Below, piece by piece: positions 33,766-45,621 of a DNA stretch of 64,000 bases. Under the pieces are notes generated by a model. It saw nothing but the letters and a program-made list of their open reading frames with translations, did no database searches and was not told where the DNA came from. The DNA is taken from contig CM045763.1 of NCBI GenBank assembly GCA_025200525.1, forward strand, positions 152,588,246 to 152,652,245. The letters are read 5' to 3'. A program made the translations under genes and the position numbers. This DNA is from Camellia lanceoleosa (lineage: Eukaryota; Streptophyta; Magnoliopsida; Ericales; Theaceae). The stretch's first letter is position 1, and every line of letters begins with the position of its first letter.

Positions 33766-34779
33766 TCATCTCTTGTTATCATCTCTAGCCTTTACCTTGG
33801 GACAATCCTTAATACGATGACCTATCTCACCACATTGAAAACATGCTCCAGATGCCCGATGACAAACTCCAAAATGTCGCATCCCGCAACTTGTACATGT
33901 CGGCCTAGTGAAACCTTCCTGATTCGCGTTGTTGGAACTCCCCTCCTTTGTCTTCTTCCCGGCATCAGTCGGACCTGTCTCTTCTTTGCAATTGTCATAG
34001 GTGTGCCTCTTCTTCTGATTCTCCCCCGAACTTTGACTTCTGTTCAGGTTGGCTTCTGCCAGGATGGCTTTGTCTAGCACTTTCGCATACATCGGCATGT
34101 TGAGCAGATTAACCCGATCTTGTATTGGTCCCCGAAGTCCACTCTCAAACTTCCTAGCTTTTCTGTATTCGTCGTCGACCATGTGCGGTGCATACCTTGC
34201 TAACTCGGTGAAAGCACGATTATATTTGGCCACTGTTTTGCTGCCCTGTGTTAACATCTGAAATTCTGTGGTCTTGCGGTCTCGGACACTAAGGGGAAAG
34301 TGCTTGTCATAAAATAACTCCAGAAATCTGGCCCAAGTCAAGTCTGGATTACCTTCTCGGATCATCATCCACCATCTACGGGCGTCATCTTCTAATGTGA
34401 ATGCTGCCAATGACACCTTCTGAACATCGGTGCTGGGAAAAACCTCAAACAGCTTCTCCATCTCAAGAACCCATGCCTCTGCTTTCATCGGCTCTATACC
34501 TCCTTGGAACTTCGGCAGATTCATCTTCTTGAATTCTTTGATCAAGTTCAATGTGCCATCCCCATACAAAGCTGGCTGCGGAGGCACTTGCGGTACTAGA
34601 GGAGGTGGAGGCGGAACTGCACGTCGGCCCTCTGTCTGCTCGGCTTGAGTGGATGTAGTACCGGTGTTCTGCTGCCTTGCTTGCCTTAACTCATGGGCCA
34701 AACCTTCTACCATCCTTTCTAATCTGTCCAATCTATCCTCGGATTGATCTCGGCTAACTGGAGGTCTACCCCTTCTCAT
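33766..34779 (-). CDS. gag: Gag polyprotein of TR-GAG element, intact
   Basis: A 337-residue open frame from ATG 34779, the start chosen because MRRGRPPVSRDQ begins the hydrophilic N-terminus; an in-frame upstream ATG at 34833 would add 18 unlikely residues. Residues ~14-40 form a possible coiled coil (RLDRLERMVEGL), then a Pro-rich linker (PPPPPLVPQVPP). The Retrotrans_gag domain follows (WVLEMEKLFEVF, DDARRWWMMIREG, FLELFYDKHFP, FTELARYAPHMV). Near the C-terminus are two Cys clusters, CTSCGMRHFGVC and the zinc knuckle CFQCGEIGHRIKDC. It would form the capsid and bind the element RNA. It is the longest intact retroelement gene in the window, and no protease or pol follows. Preservation without pol suggests it is useful for transposition. 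Confidence 0.93.
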   Translation of the reverse strand: MRRGRPPVSRDQSEDRLDRLERMVEGLAHELRQARQQNTGTTSTQAEQTEGRRAVPPPPPLVPQVPPQPALYGDGTLNLIKEFKKMNLPKFQGGIEPMKAEAWVLEMEKLFEVFPSTDVQKVSLAAFTLEDDARRWWMMIREGNPDLTWARFLELFYDKHFPLSVRDRKTTEFQMLTQGSKTVAKYNRAFTELARYAPHMVDDEYRKARKFESGLRGPIQDRVNLLNMPMYAKVLDKAILAEANLNRSQSSGENQKKRHTYDNCKEETGPTDAGKKTKEGSSNNANQEGFTRPTCTSCGMRHFGVCHRASGACFQCGEIGHRIKDCPKVKARDDNKR

Positions 34780-34799
34780 GATGCTAGGAGTATGCAAAG

Positions 34800-34925
34800 T
34801 GTGACTCTTAAAACAAAATGAACAAATAAACATGTATGCAAGTGAAAATGATCATACCGAGATGATGCATGAACAAATAGACATGTATGCAAGTGAACAT
34901 GATTATGCCGAGATGATGCACATTT
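34800..34925. repeat. Two-copy direct repeat in gag leader
   Basis: A block of about 56 bp containing CATGTATGCAAGTGAA and CCGAGATGATGCA occurs twice in tandem between the primer-binding site and gag. It could be part of the packaging leader. Confidence 0.75.
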
Positions 34926-35030
34926 TATCAAGTAGTAAGCAATACAACGCAATCCTAATATCAAGTCTAAGGGAAATCCTATGCTCTTTAGGACTCAAAG
35001 TGTGTGAATAACGTACTATAAGGGACGCGT

Positions 35031-35042
35031 GCTCTGATACCA
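35031..35042 (-). other. Primer-binding site, initiator tRNA-Met
   Basis: TGGTATCAGAGC on the minus strand, three bases from the 5' LTR of the TR-GAG element. It is the same primer as family A and Cassandra. Confidence 0.92.
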
Positions 35043-35045
35043 TTC

Positions 35046-37952
35046 TGTCACGACCCCATTCCGCCCCTATAGAATGGTGCCGTGATGGCCAGTAATCCGA
35101 GATTACCGAAGGCCAACTTTCAAAATTCACACACAATCAAAGTATTATATATGGGGCTAGCATGTGCGGAAGCAATATATACAAATCTAATTAGTCCATA
35201 AGAGCTGTGCATAGATCAAATGAAATGACATACATCTTAATATAGTTTACAACTTGGATACAAATAAAATAAAGTACATGTTACATCTTGATCAAAAGGC
35301 TTCTCAAGCCGAAGTATACAAAAGACATGAATTACAACTAAGAAGCATAATCTTCAAGACGATACAAAACATGAATCAAACATCTTGCACATAACATCTT
35401 AGGCGTCACCGCCTTCTTGCTTGCCACCTACATATATATATATATATAAGGATACTCAGTGAATGGTACAAGTAATAAAGGGTTAAATGAATGATTCCCG
35501 AAATCTTGTCAAAACAATACATATATCATAGCTTGTTCAAAACATGTACTTGGCATAACTTGTGTTAAAACATGGGATGAAGCAAGTTCATCAATCAAAA
35601 CTTTCAAAGCATTCTTGGATGTTAAAACATCAACATATACTTGGGGTGATGACATTCCGGACAAACAATCCACCCGTTCATAGACCGTCGGTGGCTGAGA
35701 CTTTTCAAACATGGATGCTACATGGGCTTAACGTCCCCTAGCACGAAAGGACGATGCTACTTGGGCTTAGCGTCCCCTAGCAGGAAAGGACGATGCTACT
35801 TGGGCTTAACATCCCCTAGCACGAAAGGACGATGCTACTTGGGCTTAACGTCCCCTAGCATGGGAGGACTTTCCAAGAATGTCATCCAAAACAAAGCTAA
35901 TACTTGATACACAAAATAGAGATAATCATTCATGCTTAACAAATACTTTTCAAAACAAAGCAAAGCAAAGCTTATCAAAACATTATAACATAGCTTTATT
36001 AAAAATACCACTCACTTAGTTCTTGGGACATCGGGATCAAGGCAAAGGTCCAAGTCCTACAAACACATGGCAAAGCCCATTGAATGCACTCTTAAAAACA
36101 AGCTTCACATGAATGCAAATGATCTAGGGAAAACATGCTGGAAAACATCTAGGGAAAACATGCTGGTAAACATCTAAGGAAAACATGCTGGAAAACACCA
36201 AGGGAAAACATGCTGGTAAACATCTAGGGAAAACATGCTGGAAAACATCTAGGGAAAACATGCTGGAAAACATCTAGGGAAAACATGCTGGTAAACATCT
36301 AGGGAAAACGTGCTGGAAAACATCTAGGGAAAACATGCTGGTAAACATCTAGGGAAAACATGCTGGGTACCAACCAGGTCTTGGAATGGATGCACAGAAA
36401 TGATCTAGGCAAAAATGACCTAGCTAAGTGAACTCGAGAGGTCTTAGCCGAGGTCCCACACCTCTTGGCTGAGGTGTGGTTACCTAGGCTTCAGTGTGCA
36501 GCTGCCTGCCGAGGTGTTACAAGGTACCGGCAAGGGTGTACCATGGTCGGCCTAGGTGTGCAGTGGTTAGCCTAGGTGTGCATGCAAGATAAACTAACGT
36601 GCAAGTGATCATGCAAGGTAGGCCAAGGTGAGATACGATGCTTGGCCTAGGTGTGTGATCTAGGCAAGAGTGGTCTCGGTGATCACACCTAGGGAAATGA
36701 GGTCTGGAAATCTGTGTTTCCTCCTTGAAAGACATGAAGAACATGAATGCTAAAATCATAACTTCTTTATTACAAAATCTGGGATTTCATGGCATGAGTT
36801 CGAAAACATGGACCTGGGTACCCATACTTGAAGATCATATGAAAACAAACATGAAAACATGGATCTTAGCATGAACTTTCGGATCAAAACATGACTTTTC
36901 TTGAAGAACACATGAATGCTATTTTCTCTTTCTAAAACCGAACTTCAAAGAAATGCATGGCTTACAAATCATATTCAATCATGCAATGCAATAACATGAT
37001 CATGAAGAACGACATGAGCAGATCAAGAATCTAACCTTAAAACACGAATCTAACGGTTCAATCTCTAGGGATCAAGCTTGGAAATCTACTCTCCCACAAG
37101 AACTCATCTTCCTCTCCTAGAGCTTCTCTCTCCTCTTCAAAAACAAGGATATAACAAATGATAGGTTTCTCCCTCTGCCGGCTAATTTAACACTCAGCTC
37201 GGACATGTGGCAACGGTTGGTTGGTTCTCCTCAAAAAGGTGATAGATTGACAAGACATGTGTAAGACAAAGCGTATCTAACAAGCTTCACGGCAAGGCAC
37301 TCCGGCAAGTAAGGTCTCAACGATCTCGGCTAGGAAGGATAACACTTGGCCAAGCTGTGCCACACCTCGGCCTAGATGTGCCACACCTCGGTCTAGGTCA
37401 TTCCAGTCCCAGAACAAGATCACTAGGTGCAAGGTTTAAGGATCTTGAATGCCTAGATGATAGTATCTCGGCCTAGATGATGCATATCTCGGCCTAGGTG
37501 ATGTACACCTCGGCCTAGATGATGACATCTCGGCCAATATGCCTAGGTGATGGTGGAGGTCAACCAAGGTGGTTCCAAGATGGTCCTAGGCTTAAGATGA
37601 CCTAGGCTTGGCATGACCTAGGCTTGGCATGACCTAGGCTTAACATGACCTAGGCTTGGCATGACCTAGGCTTAACATGACCTAGGCTTGGCATGACCTA
37701 GGCTTGACATGACCTAGGCTTGGCATGACCTAGGCTTAACATGACCTAGGCTTGGCATGACCTAGGCTTGGCATGACCTAGGCTTAACATGACCTAGGCT
37801 TGGCATGACCTAAGCTTAGGGACAACAAAGAAGGAACAGAGAAAGCAAGCAACAATTAAGCATAGCAAGACAAGATTCATGAACGCAACTTAACATGGCA
37901 AATCATATAAATGCATGCAAGCATGACTAAGACATGAATGTGGGTTGTTACA
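35046..37952 (-). repeat. 5' LTR of TR-GAG element
   Basis: 2907 bp. On the minus strand it runs from TGTAACAACCCACATTC to GGGGTCGTGACA. It holds the 39-bp array (35714-35869), the 25-bp array (36120-36367) and the 16-bp array (37585-37817). Confidence 0.92.
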
Positions 37953-40900
37953 TGTGCATAGATCAAATGAAATGACATACATTTTAACATGGTTTTACAA
38001 CTTGGTACAAATAAAATAAAGTACAAATATTACATCTTGATCAAAAGGCTTCTCAAGCCGGCATACACAAAATGAATTAGAAACAACTTGCAAATAAACA
38101 TCTAGGCGTCACCGCCTTCTTGCTCACCACCTACATATATATAAGGAGAGGGTGAGCTTGGATACTCAGTGAATGATATTAGTAATAAAGGGTCAAATGA
38201 ATGATATCCGAGATCTTTATCAAAACAATACATATCATAGCTTGTAACAAAACATGGGATGAATCAAGTTCATCAATCATAGTCTTTCAAATCTTCTTGG
38301 GATGTTTAATAACATCTACATAATACATGGGGTGATGACATTCCGGACAAAACAAGGGAATAATTGACTCGGAATCGATTGGACAAATCCACCCGCACAA
38401 GGCCGTCGGTAGGGCCATCCGTACAAGACCGTCGATGGCAGAGATCTCTCAAACATGGTGCTACATGGGCTTAAAGTCCCCTAGCATGGGAGGACTTTCC
38501 AAGAATGTCATCAAAACAAGATAATACTTGATACAGAAACTAGGGATAATCATTCATGCTTGATTAAATACTTTTTCAAAACGAAGCAAAGCTTTATCAA
38601 AACTTTATAGCATAGCTTTATTAAAAATACCACTCACATAGCTCTTCGGGTGTAGGGATTAAGGCAAGGATCCAAGACCTACAAATAGATAAGAAAGTCT
38701 ACTGAATGCACTTCAAGAAGATAAGAAGGAATGCTCAAAGATGGTTGTGCAATGCATCCTTAAAATAAGCTTTACATGAATGAAAATGATCCCGGCATTT
38801 CTTTCCAAAACCAAGTCAAGACAAAGTAAAACATGCTGGGAGTTAAATCACTGTTTTTCATCGAGGGAAAACATGCTGGGAGTTAAAACACTCTTTTTCT
38901 TCTTGGAAAAGCATGCTGGGTACCAACCAGGTCCTAGAATGGATGCACAGAGATGATCTAGGTAAAAATGACCTAGCTGGGTGAACTCAGGAGGTCTTGG
39001 CTGAGGCCCCACACCTCTTGGCCGAGGTGTGGTTACCTAGGCTTCGGGGTGCAGCTGCCTTCCGAGGTGTTACAAGGTGTCGACGAGGGTGTACCATGGT
39101 CGGCCTAGGTGTGTGGTGGTTGGCCTAGGAGTGCATGCAAGATAGACTAAGGTACAGTGATCATGAAAGGTAGGCCAAGGTGAGATACGATGCTTAGCCT
39201 AGGTGTGAGATCTAGGCAAGAGTGGTTTCGGTGACCACACCTAGGGAAAAGGTGAAGTCTGGAAATCTAGGTTTCCTCCCTTGAAAAACATGAACAACAT
39301 GAAGGACAAGAACATGAAGAACATGAATGCTAAAATCATAACTTCTTTATTCAAAATCTGAGATTTCATGAGATGAGTTCGAAAACATGGACCTGGGTAC
39401 CCATACTTGAAGATCTTATGAAAACAAACACAAAAACATGAATCTTGATACAAACTTTCGGATCAAAACATGGTTTTTCTTCAAGAACACATGAACATCA
39501 TTTTCTCTTTCTAAAACAAACTTTAAATCAATGTATGGCTCATGAATCATGCTAGATCATGCAATGTGATCAGATAAATATAAAGAACAACAGGAGTAGA
39601 CCAAGAATCTAACCTCAAAACATGGATCTAACGGTTCAAGGTGTGAAGATGAAGCTTGGAAATCTAGTTCTCTCCCTAAGAACTCCTTTCTCCTCTTCCT
39701 AGAGCTTCTCTCTCTTCAAAGACAAGGATATGACAAATGATATGTTTTCTCTCTCTGCCGGCTGACTTAACCCTCTGTTGGGACACGTGGCACTACCGGA
39801 TTGGACTTCCTCAAAAGTTGATAGAAAGACAAGACATGTGTAAGACAAAGTGTATACAACAAGTAAGATGACATGGGCACTCCGGCAGGTAATGATCTCG
39901 GCTAGGACATAGGCTTCGGCAAGTAAGGGAACAATGATCTCGGCTAGGAAGGATAACACTTGGCCAAGCTGTGCCACACCTCGGCCTAGATGTGCCACAC
40001 CTCGATCTAGGTCATTCCAGTCCTAGAACAAGATCACTAGGTGCAAGGATCAAGGATCTAGGACGCCTAGATGATAACATATCGGCCTAGATGATACACA
40101 TCTCGGCCTAGGTGATGCACACCTTGGCCTAGATGATGACATCTCGGCCAATATGCCAGGGTGAAGGTGGAGGTCAACCAAAGGTGTTCCAAGATGGTCC
40201 TAGGTGTAAGAGGTTCAAAGGTGTGACCTAGGCTTAACATGACCTAGGCTTGGCATTACCTAGGCTTGGTATTACCTAGGCTTGGCATGACCTAGGCTTG
40301 ACATGACCTAGGCTTGGGACAGCAAGGAAGGAACAAAGGATGCATACAACACTTAGGCAAATCACATAAGGACAAAACAAGACAGGGACCTTTACTTAGG
40401 CAAAACAAGTCAAAGTCTACAAATGCAAGCTTAACAAGACAAAATCATGCAAATGCACATGAACATGACTAAGGCAAGAATGTGGATTATTACTGCTTTG
40501 GGCTATCGGTGGAGGATAGTCTTGATTGTTGTAGACACTGTATGTTAATTAGGGAAAATTGAAACTAATCATGTCGAATATGTCATTGAATATGACGGTT
40601 GGAATAATACATCGAATATGTGTATTGATTGATCATTGTATATGATAAGGGTTTAAATACATTGTATATGTAAACTGTTTGAGAGGAGATAGGGGATGCA
40701 CTCCATGGTTTGAGAGGAGATAGGGGATGGACTCTCAAACCTATTTGGGAGGAGATAGAGGATGGACTCCATTGATAACTAAGTTGGCCAGAGTGTCCAG
40801 GGTGAAAGTCCCAAAATTCTAATTACGTTTGCATAACGTTGATAATTGAAGTATTGAAGTGTTTTGATATGAGTTGTAGTCCCACGTGAATTGTGAATAA

Positions 40901-41682
40901 AGGAAGTGTTTTAATATGAGTTGTAGTCTCATTTAATTGTTTGGCCAGGTGCTAAGCCATGTTTATGAATTGAAAATTGGATAAGTAAAGGAAAGTGGAA
41001 TGAAACATGATCATATTTGTCATGGAATTCGAATATGTTGTGAGTTGGTTTTACAAGTGTTTTCCATTTATCAAATGCTAATGTTTTAGTTATTTCTCAT
41101 ACTTGGTTTAGTATATCTCTACTGGGCATTGGCTCACCCTATATGGGACATCATTTTCAGATTCAGGTGTTATGCCACCTCCAAGGACGTAGCTTGGGAG
41201 GCTTAGTGGCTGAGGAACTTTTATTGTTATCTTTTTGTGTATTACATGTAAATTTCAAGCCAAGGGCTTAATGTGTATTTGAGTTAGTACTCTCCCTTTT
41301 GTAACCAAGTGTTGGCTTGGAAAGGTGTAAGCCCGTGAGGCATTTACTTTTGTTGTCTACATTTAATACTTTTGTACTTAATACTCTGATGAATGGAAAT
41401 ATGCTTTATTCCCTTAAGTTTATGAATGTCATGAATGTATGATTTATGGGTTTATTTTGAGGGCGTTACAAGGCGAAGTTGAACAACCTTTGCTGAGGAC
41501 GACGAATTCTATTGTCGACGGTGACTTTCTTCTCCTCCGTCTATTTTACGTTTATTTTTCAGTTTTTGTACCTCACCTCAATTTCATCAAACTCAGTAAA
41601 AAAAAATTTCTTCTTTTTTTCAATTCAGTTCAACTTTACTTAGGGGTTTCTTTATTCACCTTTTAATTTTCAATTTAATTAA

Positions 41683-42343
41683 ATGCTAGGAAAGATCCAA
41701 CATGTGCTTGAAAAATTACGGGGTTGGCAATCTAGGCTTGTGCCAGTTCAATTTTGGACATCCAAAATATTGAACGACCGATATTCTCTTAAAACTCAAA
41801 ATTCACTCTTTTTTCTTGTAACATATGATGATACACTTTGTGAGTATCGGAGGATCTCCAGCGATCATGACATTAACTTGCATGGAAAGTGTGAAGAAGA
41901 TGCCTCGGCCCCCCGGCAGCGTATTCTATAGCCAAAAGCCCTCGGTTTTGGTTTGAGAATGATTTAGCATCTTTGTCTGTGCCTGTAAATTATCTAGGGT
42001 ATGAACCACCTTCGTATGTTATTCACCAAAAAAAAAAAAAAACTTCCGTTTTAGAATTGTGTCGGTATACTTCAAATAGTATGCAACACCAAAGTGCTAT
42101 CTCTACAATTTTTCAAGGAAGCTCATGTTTGTGACCTCTTTCAGGTTTGTCGCCAACCCAACCCATATCTTAGACATATTTAATTTCATGTCAAAAAAAT
42201 TAGTATTTTCTTCTACTGGCAATTGTTCTTAACATTTTTAAGTTTTGAAAGGATTCATGACTAGTATCATCTTTTTTATTATTCCCTTGCAAAAGGAAGG
42301 TCTGATATGTTCAGATGTAGGACTTGAACACTTGGGCATGAAA
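41683..42343 (+). pseudogene. Array copy 5: NIN-like fragment, frameshift
   Basis: The long exon 41683-42144 is open through VPVQFWTSKIL and LCEYRRISSD, then an extra G before the C run near 41905 closes it. The A tract is about 15. The acceptor of the short exon (42293-42343) is CAA instead of CAG; the donor GTAAGT is kept. The spacer of this copy (19930-41682) holds the 20.8-kb nest. Confidence 0.7.
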
Positions 42344-43307
42344 GTAAGTGGTAAAAATTGTAATAAATAAATGTTAAGTATGGTATGGAGTGATTGTTTG
42401 GTGATTTTGGGGAATTACTCCACGCTATTTATCCTTTGACACTTGGCAAGTTATCTCTCAAAATTTTAACTCGCAACTTTAACTCATAAATATGGCTTGA
42501 AAATTGATGTATTAAATTCAAGTTGTCTCTCAAAAATTTCATAAATGTATAAATTATTAGGGACTGCTATTTTCATCTATGTGGTCAATAGTGCCTCACT
42601 TACTACCAACCCATATCTTGGACATGTTCAATTTTATATTTGTTCTAAAAAATTTGTATTAAATCATTATTTTTTATTTTTAGTAAGTAATTTTAATTTG
42701 TACAAAAATTAAAAAAATTTATATAAAAATACATTATTTTTTTTTTTGTGTTAGACAAATAAACACAAAAAATATTTTTTTAAATTCTAAAAGATTACTT
42801 TTGTTCTAAAAAGAGAAAATCATGTCCAAATGATAACTTTGTTTTTCTAATTTATTCACAAAACTAGCTCCGATTTCTTTTATTTATTTTGACTGGAAAT
42901 TATAAAAAAGAAAAAGCCAATAAATTAAAAATAAGACACTTTAAATTGGACTTGAACCCATACTCAAATCGGACGTGCATTGCACATAGATTGTACTATA
43001 CTTGCAGACATGCCCATGTACGAGTTGCACCCCGTCCAAGGTAAAAATTCTTGGGTGAATTATCTTGCTCTTTGTGATTATACCGATGGCTCAGAAGGCG
43101 AAGTTGAACATCCTCTGTTGAGGACGACAGATTCTATCCTCGATGTTGACTTTCTTCTCCTCCGCCTATTTTACTTTTATTTTTCATTTTTTGTACCTCA
43201 CCTTAATTTCATCAAACTCATTAAAAAAAAATTTCTTCTTTTTTTCAATTCAGTTCAGCTTTGCTTAGGGGTTTCTTTATTCACTTTTTTATTTTCAATT
43301 TAATTAA

Positions 43308-43968
43308 ATGCTAGAAAAGATCGAACATGTGGTTGAAAAATTACGCGGTTGGCAATCTGGGCTTGTGCCAGTTCAATTTTGGACATCCAAAAGATTGAAC
43401 GGCCGGTATTTCTTAAAACTCAAAATTCACTCTTTTTTCTTGTAACATATGATGACACACTTTGTGACTATCGGAGGATCTCTAGCAATCGTGACATTAA
43501 CTAGCATGGAAAGTGTGAAGAAGATGCCTCGCCCCCCGGCAGCGTATTCTATATTCAAAAGCCCTCGGTTTGGTTTGACAATGATTTAGCATCTTTGTGT
43601 TTGCCAGTAAATTTGCTTGGGTATGAACCACCTTCGTCTGTTATTCATCAAAAAAAAAAAAAAAAAACTTCTGTGTCAGAATTGTGTCAGTATACTTGAA
43701 ATAGTATCCAACACCAAAGAGCTATGTCTACAATTTTTCAAGGAAGCTCGTGTTTGTGACCTCTTTCAGGTTTGTCGCCAACCCAACCCATATCTTAGAC
43801 ATATTTAATTTCATGCCAAAAAAATTAGTATTTTCTTCTATTGGCAATTGTTCTCAACATTTTTAAGCTTTCAAAGGATTCATGAGTTGTATCATCTTTT
43901 TTATTATTCCCTTGCAAAAGGAAGGTCTGATATGTTTAGATGTAGGACTTGAACACTTGGGCTTGAAA
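43308..43968 (+). pseudogene. Array copy 6: NIN-like fragment, frameshift
   Basis: The long exon 43308-43769 begins MLEKIEHVVEKLRGWQ. One base is missing at GGTATTTCTTA near 43407, shifting the frame. The A tract is about 18. The short exon 43918-43968 has acceptor CAA and donor GTAAAT, both weakened. Confidence 0.7.
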
Positions 43969-44965
43969 GTAAATGGCAAAAATTGTAATGGATAAATGTC
44001 AAGTATGGCATGGAGTGATTGTTTGGTGATTTTGGAGAATTACGCCACACTGTTAATCTTATGACACTTGGTAGGTTATCTCAAAATTTTAACCCACAAC
44101 TTTAACTCTCAAAATTTTAACCCGCAACTTTTTCTCATAAATGTGGCTTGAAAATTGATGTATTAAATTCAAGTTGTCTGTCAAAATTTTTATAAATGTA
44201 TAAAATATTAGGGACTGTTATTTTCATCTATGTGGTCAATAGTGTCTCACTTACTAACAACCCATATCTTAGACATGTTCGATTTCATATTTGTTCTAAA
44301 AAATTTGTATTAAATCATTATTTTATATTTTTAGTAGGTACTTTTAATTTGTACAAAAAACAAAAAATTTTAATATAAAAATACATTATTTTTTCTGTGT
44401 TAGAAAAATAAACACAAAAATGTTTTTTTTTAAATTCTAAAAGATTGCTTTTGTTCTAAAAAGAAAAATCATGTCCAAATGATAACTTTTTTTTTTTTTT
44501 TTTTCTTCTTTATTCACCGAACTAGTTTCGATTTCTATTATTTATTTTGACCAGAAATTATAAAAAAGAAAAAGTCAATAAATTAAAAATAAAATACTTT
44601 AAATTGGACTTCAACCCAGACTCAAATCGAACATGCATTGCACGTAGATTGTACTATACTTGCACACATGCCCATGTACGAGTTGCACCCCGTCCAAGGC
44701 AAAAATTCTTGGGTGAATTATGTTGCTCTTTGTGATTATACCGATGGCCGAGAAGGCAAAGTTGAACAACCTTTGCCGTGGACGACAGATTCTATCGTCG
44801 ACGGTGACTTTCCTCTCCTCCGTCTATTTTACCTTTATTTTCATTTTTTGTACCTCAGCTCAATTTCATCAAACTCATTAAAAAAAAAATTTCTTCTTTT
44901 TTTCAATTCAGTTCAGCTTTGCTTAGGGGTTTCTTTATTCACTTGTTAATTTTCAATTCAATTAA

Positions 44966-45621
44966 ATGGTAGGAAAGATCAAACATGTGCTTGAAAAATT
45001 ACGCGGTTGGCATTCTAGGCTTGTGCCAGTTCAATTTTGGACATCCAAAATATTGAACGGCCGATATTCTCTTAAAACTCAAAATTCACTCTTTTTTCTT
45101 GTAACATATGACGATACACTTTGTGAGTTTCGGCGGATCTCTAGTGATCGTGACATTAACTTGCATGGAAAGTGTGAAGAAGATGCCTCGCCCCCCGGCA
45201 CCGTATTCTGTAGCCAAAAGCCCTCGGTTTGGTTTGAGAATGATTTAGCATCTTTGAGTTTGCTAGTAAATTTGCTTGGGTATGAACCACCTTCGTATGT
45301 TATTCATCCAAAAAAAGAAACTTCTGTGTCAGAATTGTGTCGGTATACTTGAAATAGTATCCAACACCAAAGAGCTATGTCTACAATTTTTCAAGGAAGC
45401 TAGTGTTTGTGACCTCTTTCAGGTTTGTTGTCAACCCAACCCATATCTTAGACATATTCAATTTCATGTCAAAAATTTTAGTATTTTCTTCTATTGGCAA
45501 TTGTTCTCGACATTTTTAAGTTTTCAAGGGATTCATGAGTTGTATCATCTTTTTTATTATTCCCTTGCAGAAAGAAGGTCTCATATGTTTAGATATAGGA
45601 CTTAAACACTTGGGCATGAAA
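44966..45621 (+). pseudogene. Array copy 7: NIN-like fragment, frame lost only at a short A tract
   Basis: The long exon 44966-45422 starts MVGKIKHVLEKLRGW and is open for about 115 codons through SLLVNLLGYEPPSYVI. The A tract is only seven here, which shifts the CVGILEIV block out of frame and ends the ORF at 45352. The short exon 45571-45621 has CAG and GTAAGT borders but reads KEGLICLDIGLKHLGMK with several changes. Confidence 0.7.

Larger units (their letters stand above)
22031..37952 (-). mobile_element. TR-GAG type nonautonomous LTR retrotransposon (family B)
   Basis: LTRs are 22031-33688 (3', containing two nested elements) and 35046-37952 (5', 2907 bp). The target duplication TGTGC is at 22026-22030 and 37953-37957. 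The internal region is only about 1.36 kb: primer-binding site 35031-35042, one intact gag gene (33766-34779) and a polypurine tract at 33689-33707. No protease, polymerase or integrase is present, and there is no room for them. Elements with LTRs and only gag are known in plants as TR-GAG. It must be mobilised by proteins of an autonomous relative. Confidence 0.9.
21864..40494 (-). mobile_element. Solo LTR, family B, split by the gag-only element
   Basis: The LTR parts are 21864-22030 and 37958-40494, about 2.7 kb. The left end is TGTCACGACCCCATC and the right end TGTGGATTATTACT (final CA of relatives changed to CT). The target duplication GCTTT is at 21859-21863 and 40495-40499. It holds short versions of the family B repeat arrays (about six 16-bp units at 40220-40316). 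Confidence 0.88.
20686..41470 (+). mobile_element. Solo LTR, family A, split by an 18.6-kb nest of elements
   Basis: The LTR halves are 20686-21863 and 40495-41470, together about 2.15 kb. Ends are TATAGCGATCCCGGG and GAGGGCGTTACA. The target duplication AGGCG is at 20681-20685 and 41471-41475, inside the spacer of array copy 5. The left half carries the best-preserved CGCTCGAGCG array; the right half carries GGATAGTCTTGATTGTTGTAG and the GATAGGGGATG repeats. It is interrupted in the sequence ATAACTGCTTT|GGGCTATC by the family B solo LTR. Confidence 0.92.

Noticed and set aside
33733..34077. A 114-residue frame on the + strand
   Set aside because: It is antisense to the intact gag gene and has no family features.
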